In this document: positions 1 through 9,149 of the stretch, piece after piece
Layout of the letters: each line of letters opens with the position of its first letter
How positions within the stretch are numbered: the stretch's first letter is position 1
Origin: Ravibacter arvi
GTDB taxonomy: Bacteria; Bacteroidota; Bacteroidia; Cytophagales; Spirosomataceae
DNA length: 64,000 bases
Direction: 5' to 3'
Assembly: GCF_039540405.1 (NCBI RefSeq)
Contig: NZ_BAABEY010000021.1
Location: 51,106 to 115,105 of the forward strand
Notes under the pieces: generated by a model
Seen by the model: the letters and a program-made list of their open reading frames with translations, nothing else
Told to the model about the DNA's origin: nothing
The model's database searches: none
Translations under genes and position numbers: made by a program

Positions 1-130
1 CGAAAAAAAGGACCGGCCATATCCGGGCCACAGCCCCGCCTGGTTTTCTGAATTTATAAATTCCTGCCGGATTTGCGTTCATATGCGTCAAGGTTATCCC
101 TGGAAAAGCAAAAACGAGTGGGAATTTACT

Positions 131-206
131 AGGGGTGAGGTGTGAGGTGTAGGGCGTGAGGCAAAACCTCAAACCTCATACCTCACACCTCCCCCCTCAC
201 CTCTTC
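131..206. repeat. GGTGAGG-rich simple repeat with inverted half
   Basis: A purine-rich stretch of degenerate GGTGAGG/TGTGAGG units runs into a pyrimidine-rich half made of its complement (CCTCACACC and related units), so the tract can fold into a long imperfect hairpin. It overlaps the stop codon of the leftward propeller gene. A second run of the same G-rich motif lies at about 1318-1350, just in front of that gene's start, so the gene is bracketed by the repeat. The first 130 bases of the window show no gene. Confidence 0.6.
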
Positions 207-1312
207 CTAAACGGCTCCTGCAGCTTCACCAGGGGCGTGCTGCCGTCCAGGTTCATACGCAGGGCGCCGATACGTTCTGCGCCACCGCGCCAGCCTTCGC
301 GGGCGTTGAAAAACATCCACAAAGCGTCGTTCCACGGCACTACATCGAGTTGGTAGATGATGGCGGAGCGCCAGGGAACGGAGGGTTCGGGTTTCACAAT
401 CGGGTTGGCTTCCGCTTCTTTCCAAACCAGCCCGTCAGCGCTGGTCAGCATCCGGATTTCGGAGCGGGATTTTTGCTCTTTGTCAATATAAATGGGGTTG
501 TAGAAAGCCACGTAACCGTCTTTGTAGCCGAAAGCTTTAAAACCTCCGCAGCCATAGTTCCGGAAAGGCAATTTCGGATCGGGCATCAAAACCGGTTCCT
601 CCCGCTTGGTGAAAGGTCCCAGCGGATTATCCGATTCAGCACAGAAGATATATTTCGGCTCACCGTATCCCGCATCATTCAGGAAAACCATACCGGCGCT
701 ATAATACATCCGGTACCGTCCGTTCGGCAGGCGGATTACGCAGGGGTTGCGGGCCTCCACGCCGGATCCTTCCCGTTCCAGGGGAAGGTCGGGTTTGATA
801 AGGTCAACCGGTTCGGACCAATTCACAAAATCGGTCGTTGTTCGGGCGCGGATGATGGTGCCGTACTTTTTCTTAAGTTCCTTGTCGCCCGTTGCCGCGG
901 TGGTAGCCGCATAATACTGGATCCACCGATCACCGTCCGAAAAAATGTACTGGATACCCACCTCCCCTTCTTCCCGGAATACTTCCTTCCAGGCAAGCCC
1001 GTCTTTTGAGACAGACCGGAAAAACCAGGTATGCCAGCCCTTTTCATCGTGGGAAAACCCATGGTAAAACGCATGCCATTGATCATCGAATTCACCGGGC
1101 GTCAGGATTTGAGGATCACCTATTACGAGTTCCGGCAAGCCAAAACCCGCAGGATCAATAAGCGGGTTTTCAGGTACTTCTTTCCACTTTTCAGGCCCCC
1201 AGTCCGGAACCGTTGATTCTGCTTCTTTCACTTCTTCCCGCGCTTCCGGCCGGCTATTACACGCCGACAGGAAAGCGCAAATGACCAACGCCGCAACTGT
1301 TTTTAGTTTCAT
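197..1312 (-). CDS. Secreted five-bladed propeller glycosidase-like lipoprotein (GH43/GH117-like)
   Basis: The start is placed at the ATG at 1312 because it opens a lipoprotein signal (MKLKTVAALVICAFLSAC); the longer reading frame to 1381 only adds residues coded by the upstream repeat. The mature protein of about 350 residues has the repeated blade signatures of furanosidase-type five-bladed propellers: a DPQIL segment, an early WHAFYHGFSHDEKGWHTWFF blade, ARNPCVIRLPNGRYRMYYS, and repeated acidic/aromatic blade ends. This resembles GH43/GH117-like proteins annotated as glycosyl hydrolases in Bacteroidota. The catalytic acids cannot be assigned with confidence. It is probably anchored in the outer membrane or periplasm. 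It lies downstream of an intradiol-dioxygenase-like gene on the same strand and opposite to the adjacent SusCD locus. Activity and substrate are inferred only from fold. Confidence 0.7.
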   Translation of the reverse strand: MKLKTVAALVICAFLSACNSRPEAREEVKEAESTVPDWGPEKWKEVPENPLIDPAGFGLPELVIGDPQILTPGEFDDQWHAFYHGFSHDEKGWHTWFFRSVSKDGLAWKEVFREEGEVGIQYIFSDGDRWIQYYAATTAATGDKELKKKYGTIIRARTTTDFVNWSEPVDLIKPDLPLEREGSGVEARNPCVIRLPNGRYRMYYSAGMVFLNDAGYGEPKYIFCAESDNPLGPFTKREEPVLMPDPKLPFRNYGCGGFKAFGYKDGYVAFYNPIYIDKEQKSRSEIRMLTSADGLVWKEAEANPIVKPEPSVPWRSAIIYQLDVVPWNDALWMFFNAREGWRGGAERIGALRMNLDGSTPLVKLQEPFRKR

Positions 1313-1457
1313 TTGGTAAGGGGGGTGAGGTGTAAGGGGTGAGGTATGAGGGCCTGGCAAACCGCCTGCCTTATACTTCAAGCCTATCTGTACTCGGTTA
1401 TTAATTTATTTTGCTCACCTGATTACCCTTAAAGCGGCATTTCCGGCCATTGGGAAG

Positions 1458-1553
<96 letters not shown>

Positions 1554-1559
1554 CACCTC

Positions 1560-2183
1560 CTAATACCCCGGAATATTACGCCCCAGGTACAGATTGCGTT
1601 CGCCTTTGTACATGTTCCCGACGTCTTTGAGACTGATAATGCCGCTTCCACCACGGTTTACCGACTTTTTCCGGTATTTGGGAGTTACCAACGGATCGTC
1701 GTCGAATACGTAGTCATCCAGGTAATATTCGGACACACCGGGTGCCTTCACTGTAATGTGGATATGGGCCGGTTCGGAACGATCAGGATACGGGGCCGGC
1801 CGAAGCGTCACGAACTTATACTCACCTTTTTCGTTGGTCCGCACCCAGGACCGTATCCGCCCGTGCCGCTTCTCCCAACCTTTTGCGCCAGGCCCCGGTG
1901 TGTAGAATCCGTCCTGGTCGGTGTGGTAAAGATAAATTACGACTCCTGGTGCGGGGGTTTTTCCGTCAGCTTCGTATACGATACCATTAATAGCCAGAGG
2001 CTTGCGGTTCTCCCAGGTAGCATCGGGCATGGTTACAAATGCTTTGAGCTCTTCGAACGGAACAGGACATTCGTGGATTGCTTCACAGCCTTCGCAAGGG
2101 CCTCCTACCTTCCGGGTTTGCGCAGTTACACCAATGCAGGCAAGGAGCTGCGCCAATAGAAGCAAAAGCAGTATTTTCTTCAT
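1560..2183 (-). CDS. Intradiol ring-cleavage dioxygenase-like secreted protein
   Basis: The 207-residue protein begins with a signal peptide (MKKILLLLLLAQLLACIGVTAQ) that contains a possible lipobox (LLAC). The body shows the beta-sandwich of the intradiol dioxygenase family (protocatechuate 3,4-dioxygenase/catechol 1,2-dioxygenase type): NGIVYEADGKTPAPGVVIYL, then RSWVRTNEKGEYKFVTLRP, and the iron-ligand region PYPDRSEPAHIHITV, where Tyr and the HIH histidines match the expected non-heme Fe(III) ligands. Known members open catechol rings with O2; secreted short members in Bacteroidota have mostly unknown substrates. The gene precedes the propeller gene on the same strand and is divergent from the sigma/FecR/SusC locus, so it may belong to the same aromatic or plant-polymer programme. 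That link is inferred. Confidence 0.75.
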   Translation of the reverse strand: MKKILLLLLLAQLLACIGVTAQTRKVGGPCEGCEAIHECPVPFEELKAFVTMPDATWENRKPLAINGIVYEADGKTPAPGVVIYLYHTDQDGFYTPGPGAKGWEKRHGRIRSWVRTNEKGEYKFVTLRPAPYPDRSEPAHIHITVKAPGVSEYYLDDYVFDDDPLVTPKYRKKSVNRGGSGIISLKDVGNMYKGERNLYLGRNIPGY

Positions 2184-2381
2184 CGTAAGCGAGTTATGAG
2201 AAAGATTTTTTTCCTACAATTTACCAAAAAAGCCATAGGGTCCGCACAAAACCGACGGGATTTGTTCGGGCATACATAGTAAAAACGACCGGCCCTTACC
2301 TTTCTCTCTACATCTGACCTTTTACCTCGATACGCCACTTCGTTTCATTCATCTAGGCGATTGCCATTTTCAGTTGGAAGA

Positions 2382-2915
2382 ATGTATAAAAACCCGGACT
2401 CTGTTCTGCTGAAAGAACTCAAAAGCGGTGATGAAAAAGCTTTTGACGTCCTTTTCCTTAAATACTATAAACTACTGATTGCCAATGCTTACTTCCACCT
2501 GAAAGATGAACAGGAGGCAAAAGACATTGTACAGGAATTCTTATTTGAGCTGTGGGATAAAAAGCTGTACATGAAGCTGGAAGGCGATATCAAAGGCTAC
2601 CTTTACCGCGCCGTTCAGAACCGCTGCATCAACTTCCACAGAAAGCAGGCGCTCGAACAACGGAGATTTGCATTCATTAGCCGGGAGACACCCGATAGCC
2701 AGGAGGAGGCAGAAAACACGGAACTCAGCCTGAGCCGGCTCCGGAATGCACTGGACGATCTCACGCCTCAGCGAAAAGAGGCCTTGCAACGCGTTTTTTT
2801 TGAAGAGAAAAAATACCAGGAGGCGGCTGATGAAATGGGGGTTAGCCTGAATACCCTCAAAACGCATCTCAAAATCGGCATAAGGAACCTGCGTGAAAAA
2901 CTAAGCCCACGTTAG
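2382..2915 (+). CDS. ECF RNA polymerase sigma factor (SusCD-locus type)
   Basis: This is a small sigma-70 family protein of 177 residues with region 2 (DEKAFDVLFLKYYKLLIANA, then EAKDIVQEFLFELW) and region 4 (LTPQRKEALQRVFFEEKKY, then a helix-turn-helix with VSLNTLKTHLKIGIRNLR). The ATG at 2382 was chosen because GGAAG stands just before it; a TTG at 2361 in frame is the alternative. The FecR anti-sigma gene follows after 34 bases and SusC/SusD after that, the usual order in which the SusC signalling domain, FecR and the sigma factor control transport-operon expression in response to ligand. Confidence 0.9.
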   Translation: MYKNPDSVLLKELKSGDEKAFDVLFLKYYKLLIANAYFHLKDEQEAKDIVQEFLFELWDKKLYMKLEGDIKGYLYRAVQNRCINFHRKQALEQRRFAFISRETPDSQEEAENTELSLSRLRNALDDLTPQRKEALQRVFFEEKKYQEAADEMGVSLNTLKTHLKIGIRNLREKLSPR

Positions 2916-2949
2916 CCGGTTTCAGTCAAATCCATTTAGTTTGTTAGAA

Positions 2950-4116
2950 ATGAACCAACCATACGACCATATCAGGCAGCTTTACCTGGAAAAACTTACA
3001 GGCACAATCAGCGATGACGACGCTTTGTACCTGCGGGTTTTACTGGAGGAAAACAGTGAAGCCCGCGACATCTGGAACGAACTTGAAAGAGAAAATGAAA
3101 ACCTGGACGCGGATTCGGTACTGGCCCGGATTGATCCTGAAAATGCACTCAACAAATGGAAAAAAAGGCCTGGAAAGCGGGTACGCCGGCCCTATTTCCT
3201 GGCGCCGCCGCGCTGGATTGCCGCCGCAGCTTTCATCGTCGCGCTGAGCCTGGCTTATTACTACTGGCAACACAGCCTGCTTTTTCCAAATCCCGCATTC
3301 TCGACCTACGCTTATAAAACAGGCGAACCACTGCCTGCAAATTCGGTCGCCCTAACCACCGGCAACGGGAAAACCGTTCTCATCGATAAAAATCAGCCGG
3401 GTGAATTCACCATAGGCAATGTACGGATCAAAAATAGCGGGAAAGACCTGGTCTACCAGGGTGGGCCTGACAGCCCGGAACAACTCAATACGCTTTTTGT
3501 TCCCGTGAAAGAAAATTATGCCGTCGTTCTTTCCGACGGCAGCCGTGTCTTCCTCAATTCGGATTCTGAACTCCGGTTCCCTTTTTATTTCAACGGCGAC
3601 AAACGGGAAGTTCTTCTGAAAGGCGAGGCTTACTTCGAAGTGGAGCAGGATACCGGCAAACCGTTTATCGTCCGGACCGAACTCCAGGATATTCGCGTCA
3701 CCGGCACCCGCTTCAACGTCAATACCTACGACAAGGGCCGTGTACGCACTTCTCTTGTGGAAGGCAGCGTCTCGGTGACCGCGAATGCTTTCGGGCCTGT
3801 GCTGTTAACCCCGGGAATGGAAGCTGCTTACGAGGATACCAATGGCTTTTCGACCAGGCCTTTTGAAGCCGGGGAAGTGCTTTCATGGAGAGACGGGGTG
3901 CACTATTTCAACCAGGCCCGACTGGACGAGCTAAGCGGTGTCATCTCCAGGTGGTTCGGCGTAAAGGTTGCTTTCAAACCCGGGAATTTAGAACAATACC
4001 GCGTTTCCGGCCTGTTGGAAAAAGGGCATCTCAACGAGTTTCTTGAAGATCTCCGGGCAACTTCCAACATCACCTACGACCTGAACGATCAACTGCTCAC
4101 GCTCAGCCGCAAATAA
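2950..4116 (+). CDS. FecR-family anti-sigma factor
   Basis: The protein of 388 residues has a cytoplasmic N-terminal part (about 1-80), one membrane segment (WIAAAAFIVALSLAYYYW, about residues 92-110) and a periplasmic FecR domain. In the latter, VSVTA..GPVLLTPG and the GDKREVLLKGEAYFEVEQD motif are characteristic, followed by a C-terminal DUF4974-like segment (LDELSGVISRWFGVKV). It starts at ATG 2950, three codons inside a longer TTG frame. It probably holds the preceding sigma factor at the inner membrane and receives the signal from the STN domain of the SusC encoded next. Confidence 0.92.
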   Translation: MNQPYDHIRQLYLEKLTGTISDDDALYLRVLLEENSEARDIWNELERENENLDADSVLARIDPENALNKWKKRPGKRVRRPYFLAPPRWIAAAAFIVALSLAYYYWQHSLLFPNPAFSTYAYKTGEPLPANSVALTTGNGKTVLIDKNQPGEFTIGNVRIKNSGKDLVYQGGPDSPEQLNTLFVPVKENYAVVLSDGSRVFLNSDSELRFPFYFNGDKREVLLKGEAYFEVEQDTGKPFIVRTELQDIRVTGTRFNVNTYDKGRVRTSLVEGSVSVTANAFGPVLLTPGMEAAYEDTNGFSTRPFEAGEVLSWRDGVHYFNQARLDELSGVISRWFGVKVAFKPGNLEQYRVSGLLEKGHLNEFLEDLRATSNITYDLNDQLLTLSRK

Positions 4117-4123
4117 AACCGGG

Positions 4124-4164
4124 AAAAAAATTTCCTGAAGCATTCACCCTTTTGGCGATGCAGG
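4124..4164 (-). terminator. Candidate terminator antisense to the first susC leader
   Basis: Read on the minus strand, CCTGCAT pairs with ATGC..CAGG (a 7-bp stem with a small bulge) and is followed by GAAATTTTTTT, a typical intrinsic terminator. No annotated minus-strand gene lies upstream of it, so it would end an RNA running opposite to the FecR-SusC intergenic leader. A poor -7-like box (TACCTTTT on the minus strand, near 4190) could start such an RNA. Confidence 0.35.
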
Positions 4165-4209
4165 TTGTAGTTGTACCAAAAAAGGTATGACACTAAACTT
4201 TAACCGCCC

Positions 4210-7200
4210 ATGAATTATTACTACACCGCGCGCCGTGTCCGGCTTCCGGGCATTTTCCTGCTTGGTTGGCTCCTCTTATGCGGATTTAACTCGATTGCGC
4301 TCCAGGAGCAACGAAAAGTGAGCCTGTCGGCGAAAGACATCAGCATCCAGAAAGTATTCCAGGCTATCAAGAAAAAAACCGGCCTCACCGTTTTCTACAG
4401 CAACGAACTTTTGGATGACAAAGAAAAAATCACGGTCGATTTCAAGGACGAAGACCTGGGCCAGGTGCTTCACCAGATCCTGAAAGGGAAAAACATCTCC
4501 TACGAAATCCGTCGCGATAAAGTGATTGTACTCTCGCCCTCGAAAGAAAGCAACTCGTCGGCTGCCATGTCGCGACCGGAGAAATACACCGAGGCGGCGG
4601 CCGGCATTCCCGTGAAAGGAAAGCTGACCGATGAAAAAGGCGAAGGATTACCCGGTGTCAGCATTCTTGTCAAGGGCACCCAGCAGGGGTTGATCTCCGA
4701 CGGCGACGGCAATTTTTCAATCGAAGTTCCCGATGAACAATCCGTGCTTGTCTTTTCGTTCGTCGGTTATATCACGCAGGAAATCCAGGTAGGGAACAGG
4801 ACAGCATTTGAAATTACCCTGCACCCCGACACCAAAGCGCTGGAAGAAGTGGTCGTTACCGCACTTGGCATTACGCGGGAAACCAAAAGCCTGACCTATA
4901 GTACACAAAAGATAAAGGGCAACGAGCTTTCGGAAGTAAAGGACCTCAACTATGTCAATACCCTGGCCGGGAAGGTGGCCGGTGCGATTATTACCCGCGG
5001 TACCATGGGCCCCGGCAGCCCGTCTCGCGTGCTGATCCGCGGCAATAAATCCTTTACAGGAAGCAGTTCACCCCTTTATGTGATCGACGGCGTGCCGGCT
5101 TCAATAGAGTTCAACCCCGACGACGTCGAGAGTATCCAGGTATTGCCGGGCGCTTCCGCAGCAGCGCTTTACGGCAGCCAGGCTGCCAACGGCGTAGTCC
5201 TCATTACCACAAAAAAAGGGCAGAAAGGTAGCTCTAAGATAGATTTCTCGTCTGCTTTCACCTTTGAAAAGGCAATTGACCTGCCACGGCTTCAAACTAC
5301 CTACGGGCGTACCGACCCCCAATATAACGACAGTTGGGGAGAGAAAGTCACCAACGGCAGCGACCGGCATATCCGCGAATTTTTCAAAACCGGAACCAGT
5401 AAAATCAATTCGATCTCTTTTAGCAGCGGCAACGAAACCACCCAGACTTACCTGTCCTATTCCAACTCGTCTGCCAGCGGGATTCTCCCGGAAAACAAAT
5501 TTTCACAGCATAATTTTACGCTCAAGGTTTCTTCGCAATACCTCAACAACCGGCTGTCCGTCGACGGTTCGGTCAACTATGTGAAGCGGAAAATCTTTAA
5601 TCAGAATGCCATCGGAGGATACAGCTCCCTCACCGGCGTATATTCCTTCCCGATCGACGACGACTGGTCCAGGTACAGCGGGAACAACTTCGAAGTCTGG
5701 GACCCCGTGCGGCAGGTGAATGTGCAGAACTGGCCTTACATCCGCAACGAAACCTTTCCCAGCCAAAACCCGTACTGGGTGCAGCGCAGGAACCAGACCG
5801 ATGATTTCAGCAACAAAACAATTGCATCTTTCCTGGCCCGCTACAAAATCGCCGACGGGATAAGCCTGCAGGCGCGCGCCACTTATGACTATGGAACAGG
5901 GCATTGGGAAAAAAGAAACTATGCGTCTACCCAGGGGACTATTGAAGGACCGAACGGCGGGTACGGCATTAGCGACTCGCGCTCTACCGGGCTATTTACC
6001 GACCTGCTTCTGCTGGCTGACAAATCCATCAATGAAAACTTTACCATTGCCGGAACCATCGGTGTAAGTAACCGGGAGGGTACCAGCGCCGGGGTAGGAT
6101 TATCAAGCACGGTACCCACTTCATTGTCCTTTCCCAATTTTTTCTCCGTATACGCCCTGAACGGGTTGTACAATAAGTCGGAGTACCTGCAGAAAACCGT
6201 CTCCAGGGCTGTTTTTGGAAATGCGACTCTGGGTTACAGGGAAAGATTGTTTCTTGACGTAACAGCACGTAATGAATGGACTTCTACCGTATCCATTCCG
6301 TTTTTTTACCCTTCGGCGGGGCTCAGTTATATCCTGACCGAATCGGGTTACGGTCCCCTGTCCTACGCCAAAATCCGGGGATCCTATTCGGAAGTAGGTA
6401 ACAGCCTGCCTTTCGGGATTGACAACCTCCGGCCGCCTTACGCCCTCGACAACGCCGGCAACATCGTCGGCAGGGGGACTCTCCCCTATTTCAACGGCGC
6501 CGATACCATCCAGCTGAAACCCGAGCGAACCCGGTCTTTCGAATTTGGTACCGACCTGAGGTTCTTCAATAACAAACTCAATGTGAGCCTGACTTACTAC
6601 AATGCCAGGACCTTCGACCAGGTATTCCAGATACAGGCGCCGGCCGGGGCCGGAGCAGCTAATTTCTGGATAAACGGCGGGGTAATCGACAACAGGGGCA
6701 TTGAAGGTTTGGTCACCTACAGCACGTCGATCGGGAAAGTAAAATGGACGCCTTCGCTGACATTCTCCCATAATAAAAACCGGATCCTCGAATTGAGCGA
6801 CCAGCTTGATTCCGACTTTTTCTCTCTGAGCTTTCACAGTCATGGCGGCCAGGTGGGCGTGCGCCTGATGCGCCCCAAGGACGGCAAGTACGGACAATTC
6901 GGCGATATGTACGGGAGAACCTACCTGCGAGATGAATCAGGAGCATACAAGCTCAACAACGAAGGAATGCCCCAGATTTCACCCAATCCGGACTTTTATC
7001 TCGGCAATGCCAATCCGTGGCTCATCGCCGGACTGAACAACGCATTCGCCTACAAAGATCTGCACCTTTCTCTCCTGGTAGACAGTCGCTGGGGTGGGGC
7101 GATTTTCAACCGTACTGAAATGTGGCTTGATTATAAAGGCCTTTCGGAAAGAACCGGAGAGGCGCGCGACAAAGGCGGAGTAGAAGTGAACGGGAAAATG

Positions 7201-7527
7201 GTAGATGCCAAAAGCTACTATCTGAACCAAACCGGGGCCGGGCAGACACCGGCTGCTTCGGAATACTTCTTCAGCGCTACCAATGTCAGGCTCAGGGAAC
7301 TTTCGGTTGGGTACAACCTGCTAAAAAACAGCAAGGTATTCAGCAACCTGACGCTGTCATTCATTGCCAGGAACCTGCTGTTCCTTTACAAAAAAGCACC
7401 GTTTGACCCTGAGATAGGGGTGGGCAGCTCACCCGGGAACGAGGGGCACGCCAACTTTGTGCTGCCTTCCACCCGGTCGTTCGGATTCAGCCTGAGAACC
7501 ACACTGGCTGACAAAAACCGGCGATAG
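4210..7527 (+). CDS. SusC/RagA-family TonB-linked outer membrane protein with STN domain
   Basis: The 1105-residue protein has a signal peptide, then a secretin/TonB N-terminal (STN) domain (about 35-105, VSLSAKDISIQKVFQAIKKK), a carboxypeptidase-like regulatory domain (about 131-205, PVKGKLTDEKGEGLPGVSIL), the signature LEEVVVTALG (about 211), a plug domain (YVIDGVPASIEFNPDDVESI) and a long 22-strand-type barrel ending in an aromatic-rich tail. It imports ligand bound by the partner SusD through the outer membrane using TonB energy. The STN domain fits signalling to the FecR/sigma pair upstream. The substrate is unknown; downstream genes encode redox and ceramidase-fold proteins, not glycosidases. 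Confidence 0.95.
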   Translation: MNYYYTARRVRLPGIFLLGWLLLCGFNSIALQEQRKVSLSAKDISIQKVFQAIKKKTGLTVFYSNELLDDKEKITVDFKDEDLGQVLHQILKGKNISYEIRRDKVIVLSPSKESNSSAAMSRPEKYTEAAAGIPVKGKLTDEKGEGLPGVSILVKGTQQGLISDGDGNFSIEVPDEQSVLVFSFVGYITQEIQVGNRTAFEITLHPDTKALEEVVVTALGITRETKSLTYSTQKIKGNELSEVKDLNYVNTLAGKVAGAIITRGTMGPGSPSRVLIRGNKSFTGSSSPLYVIDGVPASIEFNPDDVESIQVLPGASAAALYGSQAANGVVLITTKKGQKGSSKIDFSSAFTFEKAIDLPRLQTTYGRTDPQYNDSWGEKVTNGSDRHIREFFKTGTSKINSISFSSGNETTQTYLSYSNSSASGILPENKFSQHNFTLKVSSQYLNNRLSVDGSVNYVKRKIFNQNAIGGYSSLTGVYSFPIDDDWSRYSGNNFEVWDPVRQVNVQNWPYIRNETFPSQNPYWVQRRNQTDDFSNKTIASFLARYKIADGISLQARATYDYGTGHWEKRNYASTQGTIEGPNGGYGISDSRSTGLFTDLLLLADKSINENFTIAGTIGVSNREGTSAGVGLSSTVPTSLSFPNFFSVYALNGLYNKSEYLQKTVSRAVFGNATLGYRERLFLDVTARNEWTSTVSIPFFYPSAGLSYILTESGYGPLSYAKIRGSYSEVGNSLPFGIDNLRPPYALDNAGNIVGRGTLPYFNGADTIQLKPERTRSFEFGTDLRFFNNKLNVSLTYYNARTFDQVFQIQAPAGAGAANFWINGGVIDNRGIEGLVTYSTSIGKVKWTPSLTFSHNKNRILELSDQLDSDFFSLSFHSHGGQVGVRLMRPKDGKYGQFGDMYGRTYLRDESGAYKLNNEGMPQISPNPDFYLGNANPWLIAGLNNAFAYKDLHLSLLVDSRWGGAIFNRTEMWLDYKGLSERTGEARDKGGVEVNGKMVDAKSYYLNQTGAGQTPAASEYFFSATNVRLRELSVGYNLLKNSKVFSNLTLSFIARNLLFLYKKAPFDPEIGVGSSPGNEGHANFVLPSTRSFGFSLRTTLADKNRR

Positions 7528-7575
7528 CAGCCCGACCGGCCCAATCTGAAAGCTAAACGCCCAAGCCTAACCAAC

Positions 7576-9144
7576 ATGAAAAAGAAAATAAACCTATTTA
7601 TCGCGACCGCAATCTGCCTGTTGATAAACGCCTGCACCGACGATCTGAAAGATCTCAATGCAGATAAAAAACTCATTACAGACGAGCTCCTTATGATTGA
7701 CGCCAACGAAGGCGGCTTCCAGCTCCCGGGTATGCAGCTCGGCATTATCGACGTAATGGAAACCTGGCGTTATGAAATGCAGCTTAACCTCAACGCCGAC
7801 AGCTATGCCGGTTACATGAACCTCCCTACGCCCTACGCCGACAACCGCAACAACCATACGTATGCAATGATCGACAGTTGGAACAACCAGATCTGGCTCG
7901 TTCCTTCCACCAAGGTGATGGATCAATGGGTGTCCATGAAAAAAAGGGAGTTCGACAAGAAATACCCCGACCTGTTTGCAATGGCCACGCTCTTTAAGGT
8001 TTTTGCGGCTCACCGCCTGGCCGACACTTTCGGCCCCATCCCTTATTCTACTTACGGAGTTTCCAGTAATGTCACCTTTGACTCGGTCGAATCGGCCTAT
8101 GACCTTTTCTTTACAGAATTGAAAGAAGTGGTTGAAAGACTGAAGGAAGCCGAGACCGCGAATCCGAATGCCGATAAGATCAGGTACGCAAAATTTGACC
8201 GTTCCCGCTATGGCGGGGACTATGCTGCCTGGGTAAAAGTGGCCAACACACTGCGCCTGAGACTGGCCATGCGGATCTCGAAGGTAAACCCGTCGAAAGC
8301 CAGGCAGGAAGCGGAAGCCGCCGTACAATCGGGAGTGCTGGATGCGGCAGACAAGTCGTTCGAAATGAGCACAGGGACGGTTCACCCCCTCGAAACCATC
8401 ACGGAGGCGTGGCAGGAAACGCGGTTCGGCGCATCGCTGGAATCATATATGGCCGGTTTTGAAGACCCCCGCCTGCCCAAGCTGGCAAAGCCGGCCACGC
8501 ACGATGCTTTCAAAGGGAAATTCAAAGGCGTCAGATCCGGCGCTTCTTTCGAGAAAGGCAATTTTTTCCAATATTCACAGGTTAATTTCAATGGCAACCC
8601 CTATGTCAAAGTCATGGATGTCGCCGAGAGTTTCTTCCTCCGGGCCGAAGGCGCCCTTCTCGGCTGGAACATGGGCGGAAATGCCAAAGACTTCTATGAA
8701 AAGGGTGTACAGGCCTCTTTTACCGCCTATGGTACTGGAAATGCAGACGCTTACCTCAGCAACAATACCCGGCTACCCCTGGATTATGTAGATCCTGTAA
8801 ACCCGAAAAATAATGCAAAAGCGCTTTCTTCCATCACCGTGAAATGGGATGCCGCGGCGACGACCGAAAAAAACCTGGAGCGGATTATCACCCAAAAATG
8901 GATCGCCCTCTTCCCCGAAGGCCAGGAGGCCTGGTCGGAATTCCGCCGTACCGGGTATCCCAGACTTTGGCCGGTCGTACAGAACTTCAGCAATGGAGAC
9001 ATTCCGGAAGGCGGATTCATCAGGCGTATTCCGTACCCCACGTCCATTACCAACTCCAGCCAGGATGCCGTCGCAGAAGCGGTGAACAAATACCTCAACG
9101 GAAAAGACAGCATGTATACACCCCTCTGGTGGGATGTTGATTAA
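7576..9144 (+). CDS. SusD/RagB-like outer membrane lipoprotein (SusD-like_2 type)
   Basis: The protein of 522 residues starts with a lipoprotein signal ending in LLINAC. It shows features of the second SusD-like family: an N-terminal segment with DANEGGFQLPGMQLG, TPR-like helices (FKVFAAHRLADTFGPIPYS; WVKVANTLRLRLAMRIS) and a C-terminal AERA-like region with TEKNLERIITQKWIALFPEGQEAWSEFRRTGYP in two motif blocks. It caps the SusC channel at the cell surface and binds the ligand. It follows susC by 48 bases in the same operon. Confidence 0.93.
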   Translation: MKKKINLFIATAICLLINACTDDLKDLNADKKLITDELLMIDANEGGFQLPGMQLGIIDVMETWRYEMQLNLNADSYAGYMNLPTPYADNRNNHTYAMIDSWNNQIWLVPSTKVMDQWVSMKKREFDKKYPDLFAMATLFKVFAAHRLADTFGPIPYSTYGVSSNVTFDSVESAYDLFFTELKEVVERLKEAETANPNADKIRYAKFDRSRYGGDYAAWVKVANTLRLRLAMRISKVNPSKARQEAEAAVQSGVLDAADKSFEMSTGTVHPLETITEAWQETRFGASLESYMAGFEDPRLPKLAKPATHDAFKGKFKGVRSGASFEKGNFFQYSQVNFNGNPYVKVMDVAESFFLRAEGALLGWNMGGNAKDFYEKGVQASFTAYGTGNADAYLSNNTRLPLDYVDPVNPKNNAKALSSITVKWDAAATTEKNLERIITQKWIALFPEGQEAWSEFRRTGYPRLWPVVQNFSNGDIPEGGFIRRIPYPTSITNSSQDAVAEAVNKYLNGKDSMYTPLWWDVD

Positions 9145-9149
9145 GTTTA

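Noticed and set aside
6121..6897. Long open frames opposite to the susC, susD and Asp-box genes
   Set aside because: They are antisense shadows of GC-rich genes with no recognisable domains; the forward frames have clear families.
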